A stretch of DNA of 22,199 nt from DATGHS01 sp035307785 (GCA_035307785.1 DATGHS010000308.1:1-22199), one strand, 5' to 3'; counted from the first letter of the stretch, positions 8,358 to 15,883 are shown. Notes: generated by a model from the letters alone, not told the origin. Program-made: numbers and translations.

Positions 8358-8843
8358 GTGGAACTGTATCTTATCCGTCATGCCGAAGCGGCTGCGGTCG
8401 GCGACGCCAGCATTACTCGTGATGCGGATCGGCCGTTGACCGATGTCGGGCGGCAGCAATGCGACGCGATGGCGCAAACGCTCCAAAAGCTAAAAGTCCA
8501 TCTCGACGCGATTGTTAGTAGTCCGCTCTTGCGCGCCAAGCAAACGTGTGACACGCTCATCCAGGGCTTGTCCGCTCCGAAGCCGGCGTCGCACATTTTG
8601 GAAGAAATTGGCTTCGAGGTGCGGCCAAAGGTCATTGTCGAATTCGTGAAAGACTTGAAAGTCGAGTCTGCAGCCATTGTCGGGCATCAACCGGGGCTGT
8701 CGCGCTTTGCCGCCTGGTTGATCGGCAGCAAGAAAGCACAGCTCGACATGGCCAAAGCCGGCCTGGCGCGCATTCAGTGCGAGGAACTGGCTAAAGGCGG
8801 CGGCACGCTGCTCTGGCTGTTGACGCCGGATTGGTATAAGTGA
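8358..8843 (+). CDS. sixA: SixA-type phosphohistidine phosphatase
   Basis: 161 residues, the same length as E. coli SixA. The protein is a cytosolic histidine-phosphatase (RHG) superfamily member that dephosphorylates phosphohistidine, in E. coli on phosphorelay or PTS proteins. The catalytic motif is R7-H8-A-E near the N-terminus. The conserved Arg after SSPLL is R59 (SSPLLRAKQT), and the second catalytic histidine is H110 in VGHQPGLS. The start is GTG 8358, chosen because an AGGAG is correctly spaced from it and because the protein then begins MELYLIRHAE as in the family; ATG codons at 8325 and 8352 are in frame but poorly spaced. The gene stands alone on the plus strand, divergent from the zinc-ribbon gene and convergent with the cupin gene 30 nt away. 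The natural partner is not in this window. Confidence 0.9.
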   Translation: MELYLIRHAEAAAVGDASITRDADRPLTDVGRQQCDAMAQTLQKLKVHLDAIVSSPLLRAKQTCDTLIQGLSAPKPASHILEEIGFEVRPKVIVEFVKDLKVESAAIVGHQPGLSRFAAWLIGSKKAQLDMAKAGLARIQCEELAKGGGTLLWLLTPDWYK

Positions 8844-8873
8844 GATACCCCACCGACTTCCGTCCGGGGGCTT

Positions 8874-9236
8874 TCATTGGACATAGTACTCGTCATCCCG
8901 GTGGTAAGCCGGTACTCCGAAGACAACGGTTCGCACTCCTTCAGCGCTCATTAAGCGGTGTGCGGTGAAGGGCTCAATGTAGATGATCATGCCCGGTTCC
9001 ACGTCAACCACGTCGTCGTTCAATTCCATCTTGCCGTGACCCTCCAGAATGTAGTACACCTCTGTGGTCTCACGGTGATAGTGCTTGACCGAATCGGTGA
9101 TAAACGTCACGTGCAGATTGCAGAGCGGCGTATCGGCCGATGTCAATGGCCGAGTGCTTCGGCCGCAGGAACATTGCACGACCGGCGCTTCATCCAGCCG
9201 ACGAATCAGGTACCCCTTGCTCACGGCGGTAGTCAT
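8874..9236 (-). CDS. small cupin-domain protein
   Basis: 120 residues forming one conserved cupin barrel. Motif 1 is around KHYHRETTEVYYILEGHGKM (51-70), with H52, H54 and E58 as likely metal ligands. Motif 2 is around the glycine-rich turn PGMIIYIEPFTAHRL (81-95), with H93 completing a three-His/one-Glu site. Such single-domain cupins can be isomerases, dioxygenases or sugar-binding sensors, and the sequence does not say which. A CSCG pair (C23, C25) precedes the barrel. Its ATG (9234-9236 on the minus strand) overlaps the ATG of the divergent lipoprotein gene, so its promoter must lie inside that gene. It ends 30 nt from the convergent sixA stop. Confidence 0.88.
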   Translation of the reverse strand: MTTAVSKGYLIRRLDEAPVVQCSCGRSTRPLTSADTPLCNLHVTFITDSVKHYHRETTEVYYILEGHGKMELNDDVVDVEPGMIIYIEPFTAHRLMSAEGVRTVVFGVPAYHRDDEYYVQ

Positions 9237-10158
9237 GGCAGATCAACCTCGAATGCAACAGCCGAACTTCAAACTCCGCCAGTATAACCGCTTGGGCGGG
9301 AGAAGAATAGTGGTCGGTCTGTTTTTGCCCTGCCTCCTTCTGGTCCTCGGGCTCGCAGGATGCGAAGCGCCGGCGCCGCCGGAAGAACCGGAACCACAAC
9401 CATTGGAGATTGGCGGCAAATTCGATGAGAAGACAACGGGAACCATAAGCGGCCGTGTGGTTTGGTCGAGCACTGTTCCGCAGAGTCCGCCGTTTAACGT
9501 AGCATTACCCGTGCCCGGCGGCGGCACGCAAAGCCAATTGGTGCCGAATCCGAATACGCCAAAAATCAATGCGCAGACGGGCGCGGTGGCCGCAGCAGTC
9601 GTTTACCTGGAGGAGCTCGATCCGGAGAGAGCCAAGCCATGGAACCTTGCGCCGGTGCGCGTGGAGACGCGCGCGCTGGCTGTGCGCATTCTTCAAGGCG
9701 ACACGGTCGTCCCGGTCGGTTTCGTTCGCCAGGGCGAGGAAATCGAAATGGTTTCGCGCGAAGCGGTGATGCAGTCGCTGTGTGTCCGCGGCGCGGCATT
9801 CTTTTCGCTCAGTTTCCCCGATCCGGATCGGCCATTGCGCAGGCGGCTCAATGAACCCGGCTTGGTGGAGCTGAGCAGCGGAATGGGCCATTACTGGTGG
9901 CGGGGCTATCTCTTCGTGTGCCGGCATCCGTATTTTACCTGGACGGATGCCGACGGCCGCTTTACGCTGACTCAGGTTCCTGCCGGCGACGTTCGGGTAG
10001 TGTGCTGGCTGCCGAATCCAAAGTGCGCACCGGAGCGCGATCCCAATACCATCGGCATTTTGCGAGTTTCTTACGACAAGCCGTTCGAGCGCGCGCTGCC
10101 GATTCGACTGGAAGCGGGCGATGACAAGCAATTGGAAATACGAATGAATTTAGATTAA
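9235..10158 (+). CDS. lipoprotein with carboxypeptidase-regulatory-like beta-sandwich domain
   Basis: 307 residues. After a basic N-terminus, a hydrophobic segment (about 25-42) ends in LGLAGC, a good lipobox with Cys43 as the lipidated residue; a Pro/Glu linker follows. The body contains TISGRVVW (70-77) and later FTWTDADGRFTLTQVPAGDV (224-243), the pattern of a carboxypeptidase-regulatory-like/transthyretin-type beta sandwich. It also has GAVAAAVVYLEELDP, typical of planctomycete proteins of this kind. The exact role is unknown; a surface binding function is likely. The start is uncertain: ATG 9235 overlaps the divergent cupin start, and ATG 9253 would remove six residues without changing the signal. 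No Shine-Dalgarno is evident for either. The DUF4432 gene begins 14 nt after its stop. Confidence 0.8.
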   Translation: MADQPRMQQPNFKLRQYNRLGGRRIVVGLFLPCLLLVLGLAGCEAPAPPEEPEPQPLEIGGKFDEKTTGTISGRVVWSSTVPQSPPFNVALPVPGGGTQSQLVPNPNTPKINAQTGAVAAAVVYLEELDPERAKPWNLAPVRVETRALAVRILQGDTVVPVGFVRQGEEIEMVSREAVMQSLCVRGAAFFSLSFPDPDRPLRRRLNEPGLVELSSGMGHYWWRGYLFVCRHPYFTWTDADGRFTLTQVPAGDVRVVCWLPNPKCAPERDPNTIGILRVSYDKPFERALPIRLEAGDDKQLEIRMNLD

Positions 10159-10172
10159 GCCGATCCCCTAGC

Positions 10173-11357
10173 ATGAAGGCCCCTTCCATGTCTCCTCAAC
10201 ATTTGCGAGTTCTCACGCTTGCGACCAACGGAACCTGGACCGACGAATTCCAGTTGGGCCCCGAACAGATCACCATTCATGGCCACAAGAACTGGTTCAT
10301 CCGGAAGCAAAGACTTCGCGGCGGTTTACAGGATGGCGTTGACGAGATCGAGGTAAACAACGGCGCGCTGTCGTTCTCGATACTCCCCACGCGCGGCATG
10401 GGAATCTGGAAGGGTTCCTATCATGGTTTAACCCTCGGATGGCAGGCGCCGGTGCAGGGCCCCGTGCATCCCCAGTTCGTCAACCTGGCGGATCGCAAAG
10501 GCCTGGGTTGGCTAACCGGCTTCAACGAATGGCTCTGCCGCTGCGGCCTGGTATCCAATGGGCCGCCGGGGGACGATCAGGGAACGGCGCTGACCCTTCA
10601 CGGCCGGATCGCGAATCTGCCGGCCCACTTGGTTCAAGCTTCGATCAGCTTCGACAAGCCGCACACGCTCACGATTAGCGGAATCGTGGACGAGGGCGGG
10701 CTGTTTCTCGGGCGGCTACGTCTCCATACGACCTACTCCACGGAACTCGACTCCAATCGGATCGCCATTCACGACGAGGTCGAGAACGTCTCGTCGCAGC
10801 CGGCTGAAATGCAATTGCTCTATCACTTGAATTTCGGCCCACCTCTGCTGCAAGCCGGCAGCCGGTTTGCGTTGCCCATCCGCGAAGCGGCGCCGCACAC
10901 TCCGCGCGCGGCCGAAGACATTGATGGCTTCGATGTGTACCTTGGCCCAACGGCCGGTTATCAGGAACAGGTCTACGATTTCTTGCCGGCCACCGATGCC
11001 GAGGGCCAAACGCTTGCGTTGCTGAGAAATCAAAATGGAGACGCTGGCGCCGTGCTTCGCTGGAAGGTCCAGGAGCTTCCTTGCTTCACCATTTGGAAAA
11101 ACACGCAGACCGAGGCCGATGGCTATGTGACCGGCCTGGAACCCGCCACAAACTTCCCCTACTTCAAGGCGCACGAGCGCTCGCAGGGCCGGGTGCGCAT
11201 GCTGGAACCAGGCGGCCGCTGGGAATGCACTTGGAGCATCGACATTCTGGACTCGAAGGCAGCCATGGATGCGGTTCTCTCGGAAATCGCCGACATTCAA
11301 AAAACCACGCAAGCAAACATCAACCGGATGCCGGTATTCGGACCTCCGGGAGTTTAA
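10173..11357 (+). CDS. DUF4432 family aldose 1-epimerase-like protein
   Basis: 394 residues with the galactose-mutarotase-like beta-supersandwich signature of DUF4432. Characteristic stretches are ILPTRGMGIWKGSYHGLTLG (71-90), GWLTGFNEWLCRCGLVSNGPPG (about 112-133, containing conserved Cys residues) and LLYHLNFG (near 210). There is no signal peptide, so it is cytosolic. Family members are related to aldose epimerases and probably bind or isomerise a sugar, but the substrate is undefined. An in-frame ATG at 10188 is an alternative start; neither has a clear Shine-Dalgarno. It lies 14 nt after the lipoprotein gene and 29 nt before the NUDIX gene, so the three are probably one operon. Confidence 0.85.
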   Translation: MKAPSMSPQHLRVLTLATNGTWTDEFQLGPEQITIHGHKNWFIRKQRLRGGLQDGVDEIEVNNGALSFSILPTRGMGIWKGSYHGLTLGWQAPVQGPVHPQFVNLADRKGLGWLTGFNEWLCRCGLVSNGPPGDDQGTALTLHGRIANLPAHLVQASISFDKPHTLTISGIVDEGGLFLGRLRLHTTYSTELDSNRIAIHDEVENVSSQPAEMQLLYHLNFGPPLLQAGSRFALPIREAAPHTPRAAEDIDGFDVYLGPTAGYQEQVYDFLPATDAEGQTLALLRNQNGDAGAVLRWKVQELPCFTIWKNTQTEADGYVTGLEPATNFPYFKAHERSQGRVRMLEPGGRWECTWSIDILDSKAAMDAVLSEIADIQKTTQANINRMPVFGPPGV

Positions 11358-11386
11358 GCCGTTTCGCTAATCCCAGGTTCGCTTCC

Positions 11387-11854
11387 ATGCCAGCAATCAG
11401 CGCCGGCTTGTTAATGTACCGCTTCCATAACGGCGAACTTCAAGTCTTGTTGGCACATCCTGGCGGGCCGTACTACCGGAAGAAGGATGAAGGCGTCTGG
11501 TCCATACCAAAAGGCGAAGCGGAAGCAGGCGAAGATCTGCTCGAAACCGCCAAGCGCGAATTCGAAGAGGAACTCGGCGTCCGTCCAATCGGTCCATTCA
11601 TCCCATTAAAACCGGTCAAACAGCGGTCCGGCAAGATGGTCCATTCCTGGGCGTTCGCCGGCGATTGTGATACTGGCGCGATCGTGAGCAACATGTTCAC
11701 GATGGAATGGCCGCCGCGTTCTGGGCGGGAATGCGAATTCCCCGAGGTCGATCGCGCCGAATTCTTCGCCACCACCGTCGCAAAGCACAAAATCAACCCC
11801 GCGCAAATCGCAATCATTGAAGAACTTAAGCAAATTGTGAGAAAAATGAGCTAA
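11387..11854 (+). CDS. NUDIX hydrolase (COG4119-like)
   Basis: 155 residues. A perfect Nudix box (GX5EX7REUXEEXGU) runs from G43 to V65: G43, E49, R57-E58-F59, E60-E61-E62, G64-V65. These residues bind the metal and activate water for hydrolysis of a nucleoside-diphosphate-linked substrate. The N-terminus (SAGLLMYRF, then LLAHPGGPYYRKKDEGVWSIPKG) matches the COG4119 group of predicted NTP pyrophosphohydrolases. The start at 11387 is chosen because it yields the family N-terminus and follows the DUF4432 stop by 29 nt. The same frame is open further upstream to 11081, but that part overlaps DUF4432. The actual substrate is unknown. Confidence 0.92.
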   Translation: MPAISAGLLMYRFHNGELQVLLAHPGGPYYRKKDEGVWSIPKGEAEAGEDLLETAKREFEEELGVRPIGPFIPLKPVKQRSGKMVHSWAFAGDCDTGAIVSNMFTMEWPPRSGRECEFPEVDRAEFFATTVAKHKINPAQIAIIEELKQIVRKMS

Positions 11855-11933
11855 TTCCACTATTTTTGCATTTCCAGTACTGATTGTGCCGTTTGCCTAT
11901 GGTACAAATTCTTCGCATTCATCGCAATTTACT

Positions 11934-11962
11934 TTGACGATACATCTTCACTATCTTATCCT
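11934..11962 (+). promoter_or_regulatory. sigma-70-like promoter for the TIGR03000 gene
   Basis: TTGACG (11934-11939), a 17-nt spacer and TATCCT (11957-11962) form the best housekeeping-type promoter in the window (5/6 and 4/6 matches to consensus). It lies in a locally AT-rich intergenic stretch. Transcription would start near 11969 and leave a leader of about 85 nt before the strong ribosome site of the next gene. Confidence 0.5.
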
Positions 11963-12038
11963 GAATAACTGATGAGAAATTCCGCGCATTCCGAAGGTTC
12001 CTTGGCGGAGCCTCGCGAATACGCGGAGCCACATGGTG

Positions 12039-12044
12039 AGGAGG
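12039..12044 (+). promoter_or_regulatory. strong Shine-Dalgarno of the Gly/Cys-rich gene
   Basis: A perfect AGGAGG is 8 nt upstream of ATG 12053. It fixes the reading frame of a low-complexity gene in which the other two plus-strand frames are also long and open. Confidence 0.8.
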
Positions 12045-12052
12045 ATTGATTC

Positions 12053-12835
12053 ATGTATAGCCTCGTGATGATGATGGCCATGAATGGTCCGGTCGCCGAA
12101 GCCCCAGCGCACTTGTTCTGGTGGCGTCATGGATGCAGCGGTTGTTCGGGTTGTTGCGGTGGTTGCTGTGGCGGCTGCTACGGCGGCGGCCATGGCTGGC
12201 ACCACCGAGGCGGTTGCTGTGGCGGCTGCTATGGTGGCTGTTGCGGCGGCTACGCCGCTTGCTATGGTTGCTCCGGCTGCTACGGCGTGGCCCACGCTTG
12301 CGGCGGCTGTGTGGGATGCATGGGTTACGGCTTTGCCGGCTGCTATGGCTCTTGCTATGGTTCGTACACCAATTACTTCAGCTACTGGCAGGAACCCCCC
12401 GCTACTTACGGCTACGGCACACCGATGTATCCAACAGTGCCGGGAACTCCGAGCAATGTGGTGCCGGTGAACCCGGCCGGTCCGCCGGCCAAATCGCCCG
12501 TAAAGCCGGCCGCCCCGGGCAAGGCACCGGAAGCGGCGATTCAAGGCAACCCGGCGACGGTCACGGTCGTTCTTCCGGCCGAGGCGACGCTGTATGCCAA
12601 TGGCGTTCGCATGATCCAGAAGTCCGAAGAGCGCAAGTTCGTGACGCCGGTGATGGAACCGAACCAACGCTATCATTACATTTTCACGGCCGAAATTGAG
12701 CGTGATGGCCAGACGTTGACCGAAACCAAGAAGGTGGAAGTTTGGAGCGGCGCCGAAGTGTACGTGGATTTTGGCGCCATGACCGCTGCCAAGCCGCGCC
12801 CGGATTTGCCGTCGCTGGTCATCTCTCCAAAGTAA
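12053..12835 (+). CDS. Gly/Cys-rich protein with C-terminal TIGR03000 domain
   Basis: 260 residues in three parts. Residues 1-27 are short and hydrophobic (MYSLVMMMAM start) without a clear cleavage site. Residues 28-101 are an extremely biased Gly-Cys-Tyr-Ser tract with 20 cysteines in 74 positions, mostly as CxxC, CC and GGCC units, ending in a Tyr-rich stretch. After a Pro/Ala linker, residues about 167-241 (PATVTVVLPAEATLYANG to AEVYVDFG) form the TIGR03000 domain, a short beta module so far seen in planctomycetes. The frame is confirmed by a perfect AGGAGG and by this domain. Function is unknown; the cysteines could bind metal or be disulfide cross-links in an envelope structure. It appears to be a single-gene unit with its own promoter and a hairpin at its end. 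Confidence 0.9.
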   Translation: MYSLVMMMAMNGPVAEAPAHLFWWRHGCSGCSGCCGGCCGGCYGGGHGWHHRGGCCGGCYGGCCGGYAACYGCSGCYGVAHACGGCVGCMGYGFAGCYGSCYGSYTNYFSYWQEPPATYGYGTPMYPTVPGTPSNVVPVNPAGPPAKSPVKPAAPGKAPEAAIQGNPATVTVVLPAEATLYANGVRMIQKSEERKFVTPVMEPNQRYHYIFTAEIERDGQTLTETKKVEVWSGAEVYVDFGAMTAAKPRPDLPSLVISPK

Positions 12836-12871
12836 CCCTTCAATCGGGTACTTGATCGCTGGAGAATATTT

Positions 12872-12909
12872 GGGACTTCCGCCTGGCTTCGTACCAGTGC
12901 GGAAGTCCC
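12872..12909. terminator. hairpin between convergent genes
   Basis: GGGACTTCCGC (12872-12882) pairs with 12899-12909 over 11 bp. CTGG/CCAG (12883-12886 with 12894-12897) extends the stem beyond a single bulged T. It lies 36 nt after the TIGR03000 stop and before the end of the convergent DUF892 gene. No long T-tract follows on either strand, so it may terminate weakly or just stabilise the mRNA end. Confidence 0.5.
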
Positions 12910-13023
12910 TTACCAGCGGTCCCCCGTCCTTATTCCGCATGGGTCATTTTCCACGCAGGTAACGGGGAATTCGGGCCAACTTGCGCGCCATTGCAACCCT
13001 GCGAAGGCGCGCGGTGCAATTCT

Positions 13024-13662
13024 TCAACGGCCGGCTTCGTGCATTTCCGGCTCGGATTTGCGGCCATCGTGTTGTTGCATGGCGCCGCTATGACGTTGTC
13101 CGTCCTCATGTTCACGTTCTTGTCCCAACTCGCGGTGTTGACGGCCGCTTGGTTCCCCATCGCCGTCTTCACCATGTTTGGCATGCTCGTTAATCATCTC
13201 CGTTGCGAGGTGTGACAGCTTCTGGTCAGTTTCCTTTTCCTCGTTCAATGTTTCTTCGAGTAATGAAACTGCTTCGCGCAAGCCCAGCTGTTCGGCCCAG
13301 GTGCGTGCCGAACCGTAACTGGCGATCTCATAGTGCTCGACCTTCTGGGCGGCTGCGATCAGTCCGGCGTCGAGCACGTCGGCGTCTGCGTCTTCGCTCA
13401 TGAGTTCCTTGCCTTCCGTGATCAAGCCGACCATTGCGGTGCACTTCTTCCCTTTGGGCGTGATGTCCAGGCGCTCGCAAATCTTTTCGATGCGTTCGAC
13501 TTGATGGCGCGTCTGTTCCAAATGCTGCTCAAAGCCGTGCCGCAATTGCTCGTTCTCCGCGGCTTTCGCCATCTTGGGAAGTGCCTTGACAAGCTGGTTC
13601 TCCGCACTGTAAAGGTCCTTCAACTGTTCGGCCAAAAGATCCTTAAGCGATTTCATTTTCAT
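13024..13662 (-). CDS. DUF892 (YciE/YciF-like) ferritin-like protein with a hydrophilic tail
   Basis: 212 residues from ATG 13662, supported by GGAG on the minus strand at 13672-13675, 9 nt upstream. Residues 3-160 are the DUF892 four-helix bundle: SLKDLLAEQLKDLYSAENQL opening at 5-24, then EQHLEQTRHQVERIEKICE (45-63), QKVEHYEIASYGSARTWAEQ (106-125) and LLEETLNEEKETDQKL (134-149). The Glu/His residues in these helices (for example E21, E109, H110, E112, E142) fit the di-iron type site of the family. Members are stress-associated and of unclear activity. Normally the protein ends soon after the last helix. Here about 50 further residues rich in His, Gln, Glu, Asp and Gly follow (161-212, seven His counting H160). 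An upstream extension to 13779 is open but unlike the family. Confidence 0.9.
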   Translation of the reverse strand: MKMKSLKDLLAEQLKDLYSAENQLVKALPKMAKAAENEQLRHGFEQHLEQTRHQVERIEKICERLDITPKGKKCTAMVGLITEGKELMSEDADADVLDAGLIAAAQKVEHYEIASYGSARTWAEQLGLREAVSLLEETLNEEKETDQKLSHLATEMINEHAKHGEDGDGEPSGRQHRELGQEREHEDGQRHSGAMQQHDGRKSEPEMHEAGR

Positions 13663-14117
13663 GTTGGTTTGCTCCAGGTAGGGACGGAAGTTCTGCCGGC
13701 GGCAGAATGGAGGTGCGCCGCCAGACTCAAGAGATTGCGGCCGCAAATGATATGCCGTCGCCTCGCTCCGGAGCGGCAAACCAATAGGTGAACGAAATGC
13801 CGAAATCGCTTCCGCCGGCGAATCTGGCGGCGGATTGGGCCAAACCGCATTTTTTGGCCTGCTTCGGAAAGTGGCTTCTCATTTCGTTGCACTGCCTTTC
13901 CCGTGAGCGGGTCTAATTTGGTGAGATTAGGCAGACGGGCTTAAATGCCAGTCTCGGCGAGCAAACTTTGGTAGAAATCGTGTTTTTGAAAAAGACTGGT
14001 GAAAAAATGCGACGAATTTGCCGATAAGAACGAGAGTACGGATTAGACCAGCTGTCTATCCGCTTGCGCACGGGACCGCGAGGGAGGCGGGGCGCACTCT
14101 TCGGGGGGAGTAAGATC
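13663..14117. other. divergent intergenic region with clustered palindromes
   Basis: 455 nt between the divergent DUF892 and polysaccharide-export genes hold no convincing gene. Near the DUF892 side lie three perfect dyads within 84 bp: 13691-13707 (8-bp arms, 1-nt centre), TTGCGGCCGCAA (13735-13746) and GCTCCGGAGC (13765-13774). They could be operator sites or chance in GC-rich DNA. The right half (13940-14060) is AT-richer, has A/T runs around 13983-14007 and probably carries the promoter of the export gene; a poor candidate is TTGCCG (14018)-17 nt-GATTAG (14041). Confidence 0.4.
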
Positions 14118-15194
14118 ATGGCCAAGGCTGGCTCCATCCGGTTGCGTGTTTTCGGCGGTCTTGCGTTGACCACACTCGCATGTGGCTGTCTAAACTCGGG
14201 CCCGCTGCTGCAGCCTTGGAATTCCAACGGTAACTGGCAGGCCAGTCCCGGCAATAACTCGGAGGCAGATTCGCAACCAAGTTCCTCCAATGTTCGTTCG
14301 GCTGCCAAGAGTCCTGCACCTGGCCGAACTTCTCCGGAGCCAATCGAAAGGGTCAGCCACAACTACCCGGCCGAGCGAGCACCGGAACCAGTAGTTGAGT
14401 TCCCGACCGAGAAAATGAAGGTTACGTTTCCGCCCTACGTGATCGAGGTTCCCGATGTACTGCTGGTGGACGTAATTCGAGGCAATCCGAAGCCGGTCGT
14501 GGTGCAACCGGGCGATAACCTGGTCATCAACTGCCCGCAAGCGCCGAAAGAGGAACCCGTTCAAGGCGTGTATCCCATCAACCCGGACGGCAGCGTGAAC
14601 CTGGGATTTAATTACGGAACCGTTTATCTCTCGAACGTCAATGTCGATCAGGCGCGCGAAATCATTCGCCGGCAATTGGCCACGGTGCTGCCCAAGGCGC
14701 AGCCCAGTGTGGCGCTGGCAACCACGAACGATGGCCAGCAACTTCGCCGTGAGCGAACCGTACGCCCGGACGGCACGATCAACCTTGGATTTTACGGCAG
14801 CGTTTATGTGGTGGGATTAACCCTGGACGAAGCCAAACAAGCAATCGAACGGCAGCTTGCCAGGAGGCTGATCAAGCCTGAAGTCTCCGTGGACGTGGCA
14901 ACCTACAAAAGCAAGTTTTATTACATGGTCATCAGCGGCGCTGGCTGGGGAGAAAAGGCCTTGCGCTTCCCGGCCACCGGCAATGAAACCGTGCTCGACG
15001 CCATGACCGAAATCTGCGGCTTGCCGGCCTCAAGCCGATTGAAGGTGTGGGTGGCGCGCCCCGCCCCGCCGCATTCCAATTTCCCCGACCAGATTCTGCC
15101 GGTCGATTGGTATGCCGTGACCCAAGGGGGCAACACGAAAACGAATTACCAGTTGCTGCCCGGCGACCGGGTGTATGTGTCTTTCAATCAATGA
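14118..15194 (+). CDS. polysaccharide biosynthesis/export lipoprotein (Wza-like)
   Basis: 358 residues. The start ATG 14118 is fixed by a GGGGGGAG (14103-14110) 7 nt upstream. A short signal (residues 8-21) ends in LACGC, so lipidation at Cys22 or Cys24 is likely, although the lipobox is not canonical. After a disordered Ser/Pro linker, a Poly_export-type domain (about 104-190) contains DNLVINCP and YPINPDGSVNLGFNYGTVYL. A second, related unit follows at 208-265 (RTVRPDGTINLGFYGSVYVV, then DEAKQAIERQL), an internal duplication. A SLBB-like module covers about 265-315, and the end is LLPGDRVYVSF. Wza-type proteins form the outer-membrane channel for exopolysaccharide. No polymerase or Wzc-like kinase is next to it; its direct neighbour is a small secreted protein. 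Confidence 0.9.
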   Translation: MAKAGSIRLRVFGGLALTTLACGCLNSGPLLQPWNSNGNWQASPGNNSEADSQPSSSNVRSAAKSPAPGRTSPEPIERVSHNYPAERAPEPVVEFPTEKMKVTFPPYVIEVPDVLLVDVIRGNPKPVVVQPGDNLVINCPQAPKEEPVQGVYPINPDGSVNLGFNYGTVYLSNVNVDQAREIIRRQLATVLPKAQPSVALATTNDGQQLRRERTVRPDGTINLGFYGSVYVVGLTLDEAKQAIERQLARRLIKPEVSVDVATYKSKFYYMVISGAGWGEKALRFPATGNETVLDAMTEICGLPASSRLKVWVARPAPPHSNFPDQILPVDWYAVTQGGNTKTNYQLLPGDRVYVSFNQ

Positions 15195-15443
15195 CGGGCG
15201 GGGTTTTCCGATTAGTTAAGATGTGACGCTCCGGTGGCGCTGCAAGCCAGGCAGCCTTGGAAAGAACTCCGGACACTGACACCGGTTGCTGCCTTCACCA
15301 CAACACATTCTCGTCTATCACTCGCCCCAAGATCCCCATCTCGCCGAAATGACGGTAGCCACGCTGCTAAGTACTTAACACCAATGCCAGTGGTCGTTCC
15401 ACCTAGGACGGTGCCTACCACGTTCCGGGAAAGCGAGAACCGG

Positions 15444-15878
15444 ATGATCCCGCAATTTGCCTTGCATCGCCAGTTGTTAACTTACAGCGCCGTATTGGTG
15501 ACTCTCATTTTCTGTGGCGCGTTCTCGTCGGCACTGGCGCAAAATGCTCCATTAGCCTATGGACTACGGCCGGTTTCATGCGGTTGCGGGAGCGGTGTAC
15601 CGAGCTACTTCCCATCTCAACCGGGGTACGGCAATTCTCAATACCCGGCGGGCACGAATTACGAATCTCAAGCGCCCTATGTGCACCCGGGGGTCACTTT
15701 CGGCTACTACCCGACGCAGTGGCGGCGCTGGCCCTACGGCCAACCGCCGGTTGCAGTTCCTCCGAATCCGGATGCTGAACAACTCCCTGAACCGCGGCCG
15801 ATTAGCGGCAAGCAAGTTCCCGATCAGTTACCGATTCTGGATTCCGTTCATCCGACCACGTACCGAACACGACGATGA
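15444..15878 (+). CDS. small secreted Pro/Tyr/Gly-rich protein, unknown family
   Basis: 144 residues. Residues 1-32 form a classical Sec signal peptide (hydrophobic core LLTYSAVLVTLIFCGAF, cleavage after SSALAQ). The mature part is about 110 residues of low-complexity sequence rich in Pro, Tyr, Gly, Ser and Gln, with three cysteine-free Tyr/Pro patches and one CGCG motif near the new N-terminus. I do not recognise a domain. The start at 15444 is chosen because it begins the signal peptide; a weak GAG is 6 nt upstream. It lies 249 nt after the export gene on the same strand and ends 5 nt before a strong intrinsic terminator. It might be a surface or matrix protein linked to the exported polymer, but only proximity suggests this. 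Confidence 0.7.
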   Translation: MIPQFALHRQLLTYSAVLVTLIFCGAFSSALAQNAPLAYGLRPVSCGCGSGVPSYFPSQPGYGNSQYPAGTNYESQAPYVHPGVTFGYYPTQWRRWPYGQPPVAVPPNPDAEQLPEPRPISGKQVPDQLPILDSVHPTTYRTRR

Positions 15879-15883
15879 AACAG

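Noticed and set aside
12134..12355. Short GGC/TGC-type repeats as a CRISPR or tandem-repeat array
   Set aside because: Irregular in length, coding in frame and without spacers; this is amino-acid low complexity.
12084..12699. Alternative plus-strand frames (Ala/Val-rich and Leu/Arg-rich) inside the Gly/Cys-rich gene
   Set aside because: Products of a repeated codon pattern read out of frame; no ribosome site or domain.
11951..12940. 329-codon minus-strand open frame opposite the Gly/Cys-rich gene
   Set aside because: Low-complexity Ala/Thr shadow; the plus-strand gene has promoter, AGGAGG and a TIGR03000 domain.
15250..15293. Nested stem (GGCAGC/GCTGCC with inner CCGG/CCGG) as a structured RNA or riboswitch upstream of the small secreted gene
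   Set aside because: Helices of only 6 and 4 bp and no match to a known RNA class I can recognise.
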